The notes: generated from the sequence alone by a model not told the origin. 64,000 nt of DNA from Burkholderia cepacia ATCC 25416 (GCF_001411495.1 NZ_CP012982.1:1798001-1862000); one strand, 5' to 3'. Counted from the first letter of the stretch, positions 51,589 to 60,960 are shown. Numbers and translations: made by a program.

Positions 51589-52428
51589 ATGAAGATGAAA
51601 ACGACACCGAACCGCCTGTTTCTGATCGCCGCACTGGCCGGCGCGATGAGCGGCCCAGTCCACGCAGAGACGCCGGCGGCCGCCGCGACCGTTGCGACGG
51701 TCAACGGCACGCCGATCACGCAGGCCGACGTCGACACGTTGCTGCGCGCGTCCGGGCAACCCGACTCGCCGCAGGTCCGCCAGGCGATCAAGAATCAGCT
51801 GATTACGCGCGTGCTGGTCCAGCAGGCCGCCGAGAAGGCGAACTACGCCGACAAGCCCGAGGTCAAGGCGGCGGTGCAGCAGGCGAAGGCGAATGCTGAA
51901 GTGCAGCTTTACCTGCGCGACAACGTGAAGCCCGAGCCGGTGACCGACGAGCAGGTCAAGGCGCGCTACGACGAGCTCGTGGCCTCGCTCGGCAAGAACG
52001 AGTACAAGCCGCGCCTGATCATCGTCCAGGATCCGGTGACGGCCGCGACGGTGCTGAGCGAGCTGAAGGCGGGCAAGTCTTTCGACGGGCTGGCGCGCCA
52101 GTACAGCATCGCGCCGAGCCGCGACAGCGGCGGCGAGTTGCCGTGGGTGAGCTTCCACACGCCGGCGGCGGAAGGCAAGACGTCCGGCTTGCCGCTGCCG
52201 GTCGCGCAGGCGCTCGAGAAACTGACGGTCGGCGCCGCGACGAAGGATTCGATCCCGGTCGACGGCGTGCGGGCGATCGTGAAGCTGGATGCGAAGCGGC
52301 CGACGCAGGTGCCGGGTTTCGCGACCGCGAAGCCGGCGCTGCAGCAGCAATTGCAGGCGGCCGCCGTGGAGAAGGCGAGCGCGCAGATGATCGGCAACCT
52401 GCTGAAGGACGCGAAGATCACGCAGTAA
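51589..52428 (+). CDS. Periplasmic parvulin-type peptidyl-prolyl isomerase
   Basis: The 279-residue protein has a signal peptide (MKMKTTPNRLFLIAALAGAM, cleavage near VHAET), a SurA_N-like helical chaperone region (ATVNGTPITQADVDTLLRAS) and a parvulin domain (YKPRLIIVQDP, LKAGKSFDGLARQYSIAPSR, SGGELPW). It resembles PpiC/PrsA-type foldases of outer-membrane proteins. The ATG has almost no ribosome-binding site, and the preceding terminator suggests leader control of its expression. Confidence 0.88.
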   Translation: MKMKTTPNRLFLIAALAGAMSGPVHAETPAAAATVATVNGTPITQADVDTLLRASGQPDSPQVRQAIKNQLITRVLVQQAAEKANYADKPEVKAAVQQAKANAEVQLYLRDNVKPEPVTDEQVKARYDELVASLGKNEYKPRLIIVQDPVTAATVLSELKAGKSFDGLARQYSIAPSRDSGGELPWVSFHTPAAEGKTSGLPLPVAQALEKLTVGAATKDSIPVDGVRAIVKLDAKRPTQVPGFATAKPALQQQLQAAAVEKASAQMIGNLLKDAKITQ

Positions 52429-52453
52429 CGCGGCGACGTCGAAACGCCGGGCG

Positions 52454-52891
52454 TCACGCGCGCCAGATCATGCTCGCGCTCGTGTCGGTTGCCGACGCGA
52501 CGCGAAAGCCGAGCCGTTCGTAGAGCCGCCGCGCCGGGTTGCCGTGCAGCACGCTGAGCGATACCGGCACGTGCGCGCGCGCCGCGTCGGCCAGCAATGC
52601 GTTCAGCACGGCTTCGCCGATGCCCCGGCCCTGGTGATCGGGGAGGATCTGGATCTGGTGAACGTGCCACTCGTCGGCGGCGCGTGTCACCTTCAGCAAG
52701 CCGATTGCGTCGTCGGCGTCGCAGACGATCATCGCATCGTCGAAGTTCGCGCGAATGCGCCGGTCGTGCGCTTCGTCGTCGGTTGGCGCGCCGACGCGCT
52801 GCAGGTGCACGGTCATCGTGAGCCGACGCAGGGTCAGCAGGAACGGCAGGTCGGCGGCGCATGCCGGGCGCAGGCGGATTGCGTGTGTCAT
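52454..52891 (-). CDS. GNAT-family N-acetyltransferase
   Basis: The 145-residue protein has the GNAT acetyl-CoA motif IQILPDHQGRGIGEAVLNAL (Q/R-x2-G-x-G/A) and the C-terminal SLSVLHGNPARRLYERLGFR strand-helix typical of the family. Substrate unknown. The start MTHAIRLRPACAADLPFL matches the common GNAT N-terminus. It converges with the PPIase gene with a 25-bp gap. Confidence 0.9.
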   Translation of the reverse strand: MTHAIRLRPACAADLPFLLTLRRLTMTVHLQRVGAPTDDEAHDRRIRANFDDAMIVCDADDAIGLLKVTRAADEWHVHQIQILPDHQGRGIGEAVLNALLADAARAHVPVSLSVLHGNPARRLYERLGFRVASATDTSASMIWRA

Positions 52892-53021
52892 CGTGCGGAC
52901 TCGTACGTTCGTTCGGGACGGGAGCGCCGACGGAAAGGTCGAACCCCGCAGCGCATCATCCGCGATGGCGGGAAGCCGGTCAAAGGGCGCAACGCCGAGC
53001 CCGGCGCGCATGCGTGGCCGA

Positions 53022-53927
53022 TCATCCTGCGCGCCGGCCCGAGTGCGGGTGCACATCGGCGAGATTGGCGATCAGCGTGTCGATCACGACGCGCTTCAGG
53101 CTCACGAGCGCCGAAGGCGCATCGCCTCCGCCCGCATGGAGGCACACGTCGACGGACGGCAGCGGCGGCAGGCCGTCGCGCTCGCCGAGCTGCCGCAGCG
53201 CCGGCGGCACACCCGCCATCGTTCTCGATGTAATGCCCAGGCCGCCGGCGACGCCGGCCCACAGGCTTTGCAGGCTGCCGGTCGTGTAGGCGAGCCGCCA
53301 CGGGATGCCGGCCTTGTCGAGCGCGTCGGTACCCGCCTTGCGGAACAGGCACGGCGGCTTGTACAGCGCAAGATCGAGCGGTGCGCCGGCACGCGGACGC
53401 ACGTCGATGCCTTGCGGCCCGATCCACGCCATCGGCAGCGTGACCAGGTGTTCGGCGTCGGCGCGATGCCCGCGCCCCATCGCGAGCACGATGTCGAGTT
53501 CGCCGCCATCGAGCCGGTCGAGCAACGCGCCGTTGCCGTCGACGACGATGTCGACGCGCACGCCCGGATGCGTGCGCTTGAACCGGCCGAGCGCGACGGG
53601 CAGCCACGCTTCGGCGAAATCGCCGGGCAGCCCGAATCGCACGGCCCCGTCGATCGCCGCGCCGCGGATCGCGCCGACCGCCTCGTCGTTCAGTTCGAGG
53701 ATGCGGCGCGCATAGGACAGCATCAGCTCGCCGGCTTCGGTCGGCACGAGGCCGCGCCCCTGGCGGCGAAACAGCGGCTGGCCGATCTGCGTTTCGAGCT
53801 TGCGCATCTGCTGGCTGACCGCCGACTGCGAGCGGCCGATCCGGTCGGCGGCGCGGTTGAGGCTGCCGAGCCGATCCGCGGCAATCAGCGTGCGCAGCGC
53901 ATCCATGTCGAGATTCGGAAGCGTCAT
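53022..53927 (-). CDS. LysR-family transcriptional regulator
   Basis: The 301-residue protein has a LysR winged helix (DMDALRTLIAADRLGSLNRA; recognition helix SQSAVSQQMRKLETQIGQPL) and an effector domain with VRFGLPGDFAEAWLPVALGR. It is divergent from the lipocalin-like gene across 162 bp, so it may control that gene. A GNAT gene follows it at 130 bp downstream. Confidence 0.9.
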   Translation of the reverse strand: MTLPNLDMDALRTLIAADRLGSLNRAADRIGRSQSAVSQQMRKLETQIGQPLFRRQGRGLVPTEAGELMLSYARRILELNDEAVGAIRGAAIDGAVRFGLPGDFAEAWLPVALGRFKRTHPGVRVDIVVDGNGALLDRLDGGELDIVLAMGRGHRADAEHLVTLPMAWIGPQGIDVRPRAGAPLDLALYKPPCLFRKAGTDALDKAGIPWRLAYTTGSLQSLWAGVAGGLGITSRTMAGVPPALRQLGERDGLPPLPSVDVCLHAGGGDAPSALVSLKRVVIDTLIANLADVHPHSGRRAG

Positions 53928-54089
53928 GATTCGGTTTTTCTTATAGGTCGATTTCGAATTATCGTATTTATTGCAGATTCCCGTCGCTACCATCGAGTGA
54001 ACCGGTCGTTTCGGTTCACGGGGATGCGCGCGATACGCGGCTGCGGATGTCCGTGAGGTTGCTTCCCTTCTTTCCGACAAGGACATTGA

Positions 54090-54590
54090 ATGAAAATCGG
54101 CTCGATATTCCGCCAAGGCTTTCCCGGCATGCTGCTGGCCGCGTCGATGATTCCCGGTGACGCATCGGCCGCGCCGTCGCTCGCGGGGACGTGGACGCTG
54201 GTCGCGGCGGACGTACAACATCCCGACGGCACGATCGGCCGCGACTACGGTGCCGATCCGACGGGCCTGCTGCTGATCGACGCGCACGGGAACTACTCGC
54301 TGCAGATCTTCAAGTCGGAACGCCCGCGCTTCGCGTCGAACGACAAGGCGACCGGCACGCCGGAGGAATTCCGTGACGCCGTGCTCGGTTCGAGTACCCA
54401 CTACGGCACGCTGAGCGTCGATCCCGCGAACCACACGCTGGCGTTTCACATCAGCAATGCGTCGTACCCGAACTGGGCCGGGCAAACGCAGACGCGAACC
54501 TATCAATTGAAGGACGGCGAGCTGAGCTACCGCGTTCCGCCGCGTGCCAACGGCGACATTCCGATCTCGGTGTGGCGGCGAAAGGATTGA
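54090..54590 (+). CDS. Secreted lipocalin-like protein
   Basis: The 166-residue product begins with a signal peptide (MKIGSIFRQGFPGMLLAASM, cleavage near ASAAP) and then shows the lipocalin-like pattern SLAGTWTLVAADVQHPDGTI and the closing strands RTYQLKDGELSYRVPPR. Members of this group are small beta barrels of unknown ligand. It is divergent from a LysR gene that is a plausible regulator. ATG follows GGACATTG, a weak ribosome-binding site. Confidence 0.8.
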   Translation: MKIGSIFRQGFPGMLLAASMIPGDASAAPSLAGTWTLVAADVQHPDGTIGRDYGADPTGLLLIDAHGNYSLQIFKSERPRFASNDKATGTPEEFRDAVLGSSTHYGTLSVDPANHTLAFHISNASYPNWAGQTQTRTYQLKDGELSYRVPPRANGDIPISVWRRKD

Positions 54591-54885
54591 ACCGGGAGGC
54601 CGTTCGATACGTGACGCATGCGGCCGTGAGGCCGTGATCGCGGCCGTTCCGGCACGCGCCGCGTAGCCGGCGCCACACGCCGTTTCCGCCGGCCCGCGCA
54701 AGCCGCAGCGACCGGCCCGGCGAGCCGGATCAGAGGCCGCGGCTTCTCGTGCCTCCCCCACCGGTATTCCTCCGTCAGCCCTGTCCGCATATCATTCGCA
54801 CATCGCGCACCTGCCGGCCGCAGGCGCCGCCGCTTCCGACGCGGCGGTGCGTCTGCCTGCACGGCGCAGCACACAGGGATTCTCG
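54591..54885. other. Intergenic region, no gene seen
   Basis: A 295-bp GC-rich stretch with short inverted repeats (for example GACCGGCCCGGC near 54711) but no coding region or clear terminator. It separates the lipocalin-like gene from the MASE1 gene. Confidence 0.35.
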
Positions 54886-56178
54886 ATGGACACCAAACGA
54901 TCGCGGCCGGGCCTCGTCGCCGCGCTGCTCTGGGCGGCGCTGTATCTCGCGACCGGCTATATCTCGCACGAGTTCAACGGCCCCGTCCGGCTGACGGGCT
55001 ATATCTGGCTGCCGGCCGGCGTGACGGTCGGCGCGTTCATGCTGCGGCCGATGCGCGAATGGCTGACGCTGGCCGGCGCGTTCCTGGCCGGGCAACTCGC
55101 GCTGACCGGCATCGAACACGGCAGTCTGGTCAACGCGGTGCTGTTCACGGTCGACGAGGTCGGCGCCGCCGCGCTCGCGGTGTGGCTCGTCCAGCGCGTG
55201 CGGTTCTCGCTCGAAGGGCTGTATTTCCTGCGCTCGGTGATCCTCGCCGGCCTGATCGCGGGCGTGATCGGCGCGATCGGCGGCGCGGCGTGGTACACGG
55301 CGGTCAAGGGCGCGCCGTTCCTCGACGTGTGGTCGGTGTGGGCCGCGTCCGATTTCGTCGGCGTGCTGCTGGTCACGCCGGTGCTCGCGTCATGGTCGCG
55401 CTTTCGCGCGCACCGCTCGGGCGACCACGAGCGCTTCGACCTGGTACTCGGCATCGTCGCGTTCGCGCTGCTCGTGATCGGCGCACTCGTGATCTTCGAC
55501 GGCGACACGTCGAAGAAATTCGGCACGGGCGCCGGCTTTGCGCTGACGTATATCCCGCTGTTCCTGACCGTCGCGGTGACGCTGCTGCTCGGCGGCCGCG
55601 CGGGTTCGTCGTCGGTGCTGGTGCTCGCGCTGATCGTGATCGAGCAGACCGCGCAGGGCGACGGCCCGTTCGCGTCGTTCCATGAGCACTACGGCAGTTC
55701 GCTGCTCGAGGCGCAGCTTTACCTGGCGGTCGCGTCGCTGCTGGTGCTGACGGTGAGCACGCTGAAGACGACGCGCGAGCGCGTGCACGAGCATGCGGCG
55801 GTCCTGCAGAACAACATGGAGCTCGCGCTCGCGAGCGCCGGCCAGATCGCGTATGTGCTCGATCCGGAATCGGGGCGGATCGAGTGGAGCGGCGACGTCG
55901 AGCGCGTGTTCGGTGTCGGCGTCGACGCGGCGCAGATCGCGAGCGTGTCGCTCGTGCTCGAACGTGTGCAGCCGGGCGACCGCGATGCGTTGAGCGACTA
56001 CTGGAACGCGGAGATCGCCGGCGAGGATCGTGCGTCGCTGTCGCTGCGTATCGTGCAGCGCGACGGCGGCACGCAGACAATCACCGATCACGGCGCACCG
56101 TTGCTCGACTCGAATGTCGACGTGACGGTGGTGGCCGGCGTCTGGCAGCTCGAGCGCGTGTGGCCGGCGGACGAATGA
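54886..56178 (+). CDS. MASE1 membrane sensor with C-terminal PAS domain
   Basis: The 430-residue protein starts with the MASE1 sensory membrane domain (about 8 TM segments; motif GYIWLPAGVTVGAFMLRP near residue 40 and AWYTAVKGAPFLDVWSVWAA). From about residue 305 there is a PAS-like fold (ALASAGQIAYVLDPESGRIE, WSGDVERVFGVG). The protein ends after it; no GGDEF, EAL or histidine kinase follows, which is unusual. An alpha/beta hydrolase gene starts 13 bp downstream, so it may share its operon. Confidence 0.85.
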   Translation: MDTKRSRPGLVAALLWAALYLATGYISHEFNGPVRLTGYIWLPAGVTVGAFMLRPMREWLTLAGAFLAGQLALTGIEHGSLVNAVLFTVDEVGAAALAVWLVQRVRFSLEGLYFLRSVILAGLIAGVIGAIGGAAWYTAVKGAPFLDVWSVWAASDFVGVLLVTPVLASWSRFRAHRSGDHERFDLVLGIVAFALLVIGALVIFDGDTSKKFGTGAGFALTYIPLFLTVAVTLLLGGRAGSSSVLVLALIVIEQTAQGDGPFASFHEHYGSSLLEAQLYLAVASLLVLTVSTLKTTRERVHEHAAVLQNNMELALASAGQIAYVLDPESGRIEWSGDVERVFGVGVDAAQIASVSLVLERVQPGDRDALSDYWNAEIAGEDRASLSLRIVQRDGGTQTITDHGAPLLDSNVDVTVVAGVWQLERVWPADE

Positions 56179-56191
56179 GCGGGGACGCGTC

Positions 56192-57007
56192 ATGACGGGG
56201 CGCACGGGCGTCCTGCTGATCCACGGGCTCGGCGGCACGCAATACGATCTCGGTTCGCTGCACAAGGCGGTGCGGCGCGCGGGCGGCGATACGCACATGA
56301 TCACGCTGCCGGGGCACGGCACGCGCCCCGAGGATCTGGTCGGCGTGCGCGCGGAGGCATGGCTCGACGCGGTGACCGAGCAGTATCGCGCGCTGGAGAA
56401 CGAGTACGACACCGTGCATGTCGCGGGCATGTGCATGGGCGCGCTGGTCGCGCTGCTGCTGTGCCATCGCGTGCAGCATGCGCGCGGCCGGCTCGCGCTG
56501 CTGGCCACGCCGATGTTCATCGACGGTTGGTCGACGCCGTGGTACCGGGCGTTGCGGCATGTGCTGTATCGCGTGCCGGGTGTCGCGGAGCGGATGCGCG
56601 TCGAGGAAGGCGATCCGTTCGGCATCAAGAACGCGACGATCCGCGCGATCGTGAAGAAGAAGTTCGAGCGCGAGGACAGTTTCCACTATGCGTGGGTGCC
56701 GCTCGCGTGCGTGCGCCAGGTCGACCGGATGCGCGACTGGGCGCTCGAGGCGGCAGCCGGCACGCCGTGCGCGACGCTCGTGCTGCATGCGCGCGAGGAC
56801 GAGCTGACGAGCCTGCGCTCGGCGGATTTCCTGCTCGCGAAGATGCCCGACGCGCGCGGGATCGTGCTGGAGAACAGCTACCACATGATCTGCGCGGACA
56901 ACGATCGCGACGACGTCGCGCGCCACGTGCTCGAATTCTTCGGGTTCGATCCGGTGCATGCGGTCAGCCCGGCGATGGCGCGCAGGATGGGGCGGATGGC
57001 GCCGTGA
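56192..57007 (+). CDS. Alpha/beta hydrolase with cysteine at the nucleophile position
   Basis: The 271-residue protein has the alpha/beta fold (GVLLIHGLGGTQYDLGSLHK) but its nucleophile elbow reads AGMCMGA, with Cys81 where most lipases have serine. The remaining triad is likely Asp in HAREDELTS and His in NSYHMICADND. A Cys nucleophile occurs in dienelactone hydrolases and PHA synthases, so an acyltransferase or thioesterase role is possible. It starts 13 bp after the MASE1 gene and is convergent with the MerR gene with only a 7-bp gap. Confidence 0.85.
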   Translation: MTGRTGVLLIHGLGGTQYDLGSLHKAVRRAGGDTHMITLPGHGTRPEDLVGVRAEAWLDAVTEQYRALENEYDTVHVAGMCMGALVALLLCHRVQHARGRLALLATPMFIDGWSTPWYRALRHVLYRVPGVAERMRVEEGDPFGIKNATIRAIVKKKFEREDSFHYAWVPLACVRQVDRMRDWALEAAAGTPCATLVLHAREDELTSLRSADFLLAKMPDARGIVLENSYHMICADNDRDDVARHVLEFFGFDPVHAVSPAMARRMGRMAP

Positions 57008-57014
57008 CGAGGGC

Positions 57015-58037
57015 TTACGCCGCTTCCGGAGGATGCGCGATCCGCGCCCGGATCTCGGGCGACGCAAGACACGTGGCAACCGCTTCGTAGCCGGGTGAGC
57101 CGGGGTAAGGCGCCACGCGCGAAGGCGGACTGTGATTGGCCGGGCACAGGATGATCGCTTCATGCGGGCCGACCGCCGACAGGTCGAGGATCGCCGACGA
57201 ACGCGTCAGCAGGAACAGCGGCCGCATCCCGGCGGCGGCCTGTTCGCGCAGACGGGCAATCAGTGCCTGTTGCGTGGGGCGATCGAGATCCTGTTCGATC
57301 ATGTCGACGACCCGTGTGCGCGGGCCTTCGGCTTCGAGGGCGACGAGCAGCGCGGTCAGCGCCGCCGACGGCGTCGCGCCTCGGGCGGCGAGCGCTGCCG
57401 ATGCACGGTCGACGCGCGACTTCAATGCAGGATCGGTGCGCAGCATGTCGCGTGCCGCCGCACCGTCGTTCTCTAGCCGGTCGAGGCCGACGAACGCGGC
57501 GCCGGGCAGCGCGTCGGCGAGCCGGAGCGCCAGCCGCGTCTTGCCGCTGCCGAGCGGGCCGATGATGTAGTTCAGCGGCCGGATGTCGCGACACTCGAAC
57601 CACTCGCCGCCCCACGGCCACGGCAGGCTGAATGCCACGCCGGCGCGGCTGTCGTCGACGAGCCGGGTCAGTTCGCCGTCGGCCGGCATCCGGCCGCGCG
57701 CGAGGCCGGCGCGGATTGCGCGTACGCGATCGACCTTGCGCACGAGATCCTGAATGCCGTGGTCCAGCGCCGCTTCGTGAGCGGCCAGTGCGTCGTCGAG
57801 GCTGCGCGCGTCGCCGTCGAGCACGCTTGCCACCTGCGCGAGACTGAGGCCGAGCGCGCGCAGCGCGACGATGTCGGCCGCGCGGGCGAGATCGTCCGGG
57901 CCGTACGCACGGTACCCGGCCGGCGTGCGTTCCGGCGTGACGAGGCCGTGCCGCTCGTACAGCCGCAACGCCTTGATCGAGACGCCGAGCCGCGCGGCGG
58001 CGGCCGACGCGTTCAAACGGGGCGTGGACGTGCTCAT
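57015..58037 (-). CDS. MerR-family regulator fused to a P-loop NTPase-like domain
   Basis: The 340-residue protein begins with a MerR winged helix (AAARLGVSIKALRLYERHGL, TPAGYRAYGPDDLARAADIV) and coiled-coil dimer helix (about residues 70-110). From about residue 150 it carries a Walker A motif GPLGSGKTRLALRL followed by a possible Walker B region (RTRVVDMIEQDL). A P-loop domain on a MerR protein is rare; it suggests nucleotide-dependent regulation. No partner gene is obvious. Confidence 0.85.
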   Translation of the reverse strand: MSTSTPRLNASAAAARLGVSIKALRLYERHGLVTPERTPAGYRAYGPDDLARAADIVALRALGLSLAQVASVLDGDARSLDDALAAHEAALDHGIQDLVRKVDRVRAIRAGLARGRMPADGELTRLVDDSRAGVAFSLPWPWGGEWFECRDIRPLNYIIGPLGSGKTRLALRLADALPGAAFVGLDRLENDGAAARDMLRTDPALKSRVDRASAALAARGATPSAALTALLVALEAEGPRTRVVDMIEQDLDRPTQQALIARLREQAAAGMRPLFLLTRSSAILDLSAVGPHEAIILCPANHSPPSRVAPYPGSPGYEAVATCLASPEIRARIAHPPEAA

Positions 58038-58247
58038 CCGTCACCTCTCCTTGCTGTCGATTCGTTGCGCCCAGCATAAAGGCGATCCCAAGGGCCGGGT
58101 CAAGCGAGCGGGCATGTGCGATACACACAATGTGTCGGCGCGGCGGCGGCTCCTTTCTCGCCGCGCCGCGCATCTGGGAGAATGCGGCTGCGGCCGTGCC
58201 GATTCACGGCCGGCGCCGACACGGCGCAGGATCCGACAGGTGGGAAA

Positions 58248-58940
58248 TTGACCGACAACGAAGAACTTTCGCTCCACCAGGAGCGCCGCTTCTGGCAGCT
58301 TGCGCCGGTGAAATGGTGGATTCGCGGGCATGGCCGCGACGGCTATTCGTTCCGGCTGCTGCTGTGGCCGCCGGTGATCGTGTTCGTGCTCGAATTCATC
58401 TGCATGATCTTCGATGCGCTATACACCAGCATCGGCATCAGCGCGGTCGCGACGCTGTTCCTCGGCTTCGCCGGATACCATGGCGCGCAGCGCGAATGGC
58501 TGGTGCCGTCCGCGACCACACGCGCGCTCGTGAAGGCACGCATGAAGAAGGCGGCCGAGCGGTTCTCGTCGCTCGGCGTGGGCGCGACCGTGCTCGCGAT
58601 CTTCGTCGCCGCGACGTCGCTGTCGCTCGTGATGTCGGGTCAGCCGGTGCTGGACAGCGTATCGAAGGACGCCGTGTCGATCTTCATCGCGCTGGTGTTC
58701 CTGCCGGTGTACGTGTCCGGCGCGGTGCGCAAGCTGGCGATCGCTCGGATCGAGGAACTGGAGGCGCTGCGCAACGCGACCGTCGGCACCCGCCTGAAAT
58801 TCGACCGGGCCGGCGCGGTGCGCGCGGTCGTCGTGCAGGGCGCGGCCGGGAAAGGGACGGTGTCCGTGCTGGAGTACACGGTGCTCGGGTTCAACCCGCC
58901 GCTCGAACAGGTCGGGCGCGAACCGCACGTGGCGCGGTAA
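58248..58940 (+). CDS. Four-helix inner-membrane protein of unknown function
   Basis: The 230-residue product starts at a TTG behind AGGTGGG. Four hydrophobic segments are seen (LLLWPPVIVFVLEFICMI; VATLFLGFAGY; TVLAIFVAATSLSLVM; VSIFIALVFLPVYV), followed by a charged soluble C-terminal half with VRAVVVQGAAGKG. No family recognised. It stands alone between the MerR gene and the two-component genes. Confidence 0.65.
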   Translation: MTDNEELSLHQERRFWQLAPVKWWIRGHGRDGYSFRLLLWPPVIVFVLEFICMIFDALYTSIGISAVATLFLGFAGYHGAQREWLVPSATTRALVKARMKKAAERFSSLGVGATVLAIFVAATSLSLVMSGQPVLDSVSKDAVSIFIALVFLPVYVSGAVRKLAIARIEELEALRNATVGTRLKFDRAGAVRAVVVQGAAGKGTVSVLEYTVLGFNPPLEQVGREPHVAR

Positions 58941-58974
58941 AGGCGGGCGCCAGGTCGGCCGTAAAGGCGATGCC

Positions 58975-60060
58975 TCAGGCCGGAAAGCGCTCGTGTTCCG
59001 GCGCCGGCGTGAGGTTGTCGGGCCACTGCACTTCGAACAGCGTGCCGCCCGTGCGGCTCGGCATGCAGACAGCTTCGCCATGATGCGCATGGGCGATCGC
59101 CGCGACGACGGCGAGCCCGAGGCCGCTGCCGCCCGGCTGCGTGTCGTCGGCGCGCCGGAAGGCCTTGAACACGTGCGGCGCGAAATCGGCCGGGATGCCG
59201 GGGCCGTCGTCCCCGACGCGCAACCGGCACATCCCTTGTTCGATGCGCGTCTGGATGCGGATCGCGCCGGGCACCGCATGGCGGCGCGCGTTTTCCAGCA
59301 GCGCCAGCAGCGCCTGGCGGATGCGCACCGGGTCGCAACGCATGCGCCGCGTGTCGAGATCGAGCACCGGATGCTGGCCGGCGGCCCGCAGCGCCGGCTC
59401 GAACATGTCGACCACCGCACGCGCATCCGCCGCGAGATCGGTGTCGCGGATCTCGATGCTCAGGTGGCCGCTGTCCGCGAGGCTGACCACGCGCAGATCC
59501 TCGATCAGCCGCGTCAGCCCTTCGACCTGCCCGAGCAGGCTGCGGAACTGCGCTTCGTCGGGGGTGAACACGCCTTCGGCGAGCCCCTGCAGGCGCCCGC
59601 GCAGCACCGTGACGGGCGTGCGCAGCTCGTGCGCGATCGCCGCGTTCCAGAGCGCCTGCTCGTTGGTCACGCGCTGCAGTTCGCTGGCGAGCGCGTTGAA
59701 GTTGTCGGCGAGCAGCGCGGCTTCGTGCAGCGAACGGTCGCCCGCGACGGCGCGTGCGTCGAGATCGCCGCGCGCGACGCGGCGAATGCTTTCGGTGACC
59801 GAATTGAGCGGCACGAGGATGCGTCGCGCGAGATTGACCGCGACCGCGACCGACAGCGCGAGGCCGACCGCCGTGGTCGCGATCAGCCAGGCCCATTCCG
59901 GCCCGGTCGGCAGCAGGTTCTTCGTGTTGAAATGCGCGGACCAGTAATTGAACGCGATGTAGTAGAAGACGGTGGCGGTGAGCACTATCAGCACGGTCAC
60001 GCCGAACACCATGCCTGCCATGGTCAGCGCGATCTGCCGGCTCAGGCCGTCGAGCTTCAT
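58975..60060 (-). CDS. Sensor histidine kinase, BaeS-like
   Basis: The 361-residue kinase has two N-terminal TM helices with a short periplasmic loop, a HAMP domain (about 76-130, LVPLNSVTESIRRVARGDLD), the H box AIAHELRTPVTVL with His144, and ATP-binding motifs N (LLALLENARRHA), G1 (VGDDGPGIP) and G2 (GGSGLGLAVV). It phosphorylates the response regulator encoded just upstream. BaeSR-like systems control efflux pumps and envelope stress genes, but the stimulus is unknown here. Confidence 0.93.
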   Translation of the reverse strand: MKLDGLSRQIALTMAGMVFGVTVLIVLTATVFYYIAFNYWSAHFNTKNLLPTGPEWAWLIATTAVGLALSVAVAVNLARRILVPLNSVTESIRRVARGDLDARAVAGDRSLHEAALLADNFNALASELQRVTNEQALWNAAIAHELRTPVTVLRGRLQGLAEGVFTPDEAQFRSLLGQVEGLTRLIEDLRVVSLADSGHLSIEIRDTDLAADARAVVDMFEPALRAAGQHPVLDLDTRRMRCDPVRIRQALLALLENARRHAVPGAIRIQTRIEQGMCRLRVGDDGPGIPADFAPHVFKAFRRADDTQPGGSGLGLAVVAAIAHAHHGEAVCMPSRTGGTLFEVQWPDNLTPAPEHERFPA

Positions 60061-60062
60061 GC

Positions 60063-60794
60063 TCAGCTCCAGAGCTTGTAGCCGACGCCGCGCACGCTGA
60101 CCGGCACGCCCTGCACGCCGAGGTCGTCCAGCTTCTTGCGCAGCTTGCTGACGTGGCTGTCCACCGTGCGTTCCAGCGCGTCGCCTTCCGGCAGGCAGGT
60201 GGCCATCAGCTCGGCGCGGCTGAACACGCGCCGCGGCGCGCGCGCGAGTTGCGCGAGCAGCTTGAATTCGGTGAGCGTCAGGACGAGCGTGTGCCGTTCG
60301 CTGCCCACTTCGAGCGTGGCTTCGTGGTGTTCGAGATCGATCTCGAACGGCGCGACCCGCAGCACGCGCTGTTCTTCCTGGCGCGCGCCGGCCATCGAGC
60401 GGCGCAGCACCGCCTGCGCGCGCGCCACGACTTCGGCGGGATTGAACGGCTTCACCACGTAGTCGTCGGCGCCGATGCGCAGGCCGGTGAGCTTGTCGAT
60501 GTCCTGGTCGAGCGCGGTCAGCATGATGACGGGCGTGTCGCCGCGATGACGGATTTCGGCGAGCACCTTCCAGCCGTCGACGTGCGGCATCTGCACATCG
60601 AGCAGCACGAGGTCGGGCTTGAGCTGCAGGTGCAGTTCCAGTGCGCGGCGGCCGTCGGCGGCGTGCACGGTGCGCAGGCCGCCGCGCGCGAGATAGGCGG
60701 TCAGGATCTCGGCGATCTCGGGTTCGTCCTCGGCGATGAGGACGAGCGCCTGGGCGTTCTGGCCGGCGCCGGGCGATGAAGAAAATTCGGGCAT
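60063..60794 (-). CDS. OmpR-family response regulator, BaeR-like
   Basis: The 243-residue protein has a receiver domain with Asp66 as phosphorylation site (LVLLDVQMP), Asp23/Glu24-type acidic pair (AEDEPEI) and the K in VVKPFNP, then an OmpR winged helix (LTLTEFKLLAQLARAPRRVF ... RTVDSHVSKLRKKL). The ATG at 60794 was chosen over a GTG two codons upstream. It precedes the kinase gene by two bp, so they are co-expressed. Confidence 0.94.
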   Translation of the reverse strand: MPEFSSSPGAGQNAQALVLIAEDEPEIAEILTAYLARGGLRTVHAADGRRALELHLQLKPDLVLLDVQMPHVDGWKVLAEIRHRGDTPVIMLTALDQDIDKLTGLRIGADDYVVKPFNPAEVVARAQAVLRRSMAGARQEEQRVLRVAPFEIDLEHHEATLEVGSERHTLVLTLTEFKLLAQLARAPRRVFSRAELMATCLPEGDALERTVDSHVSKLRKKLDDLGVQGVPVSVRGVGYKLWS

Positions 60795-60960
60795 GGCCAC
60801 TCGTTCAGATCCATCAGGGGGTTCCGTCAGGTCGCCATACTACCGCACGGCCGGCGCAATCGAACGGAGGCGGGGGGACAGCGCGGCGCGACGCGATTCG
60901 CGCCTGGCCGACGGATGTCCCGCCCTTGCCTGCGTTTGTAAAGAAGCTACGGCGTCGGAC

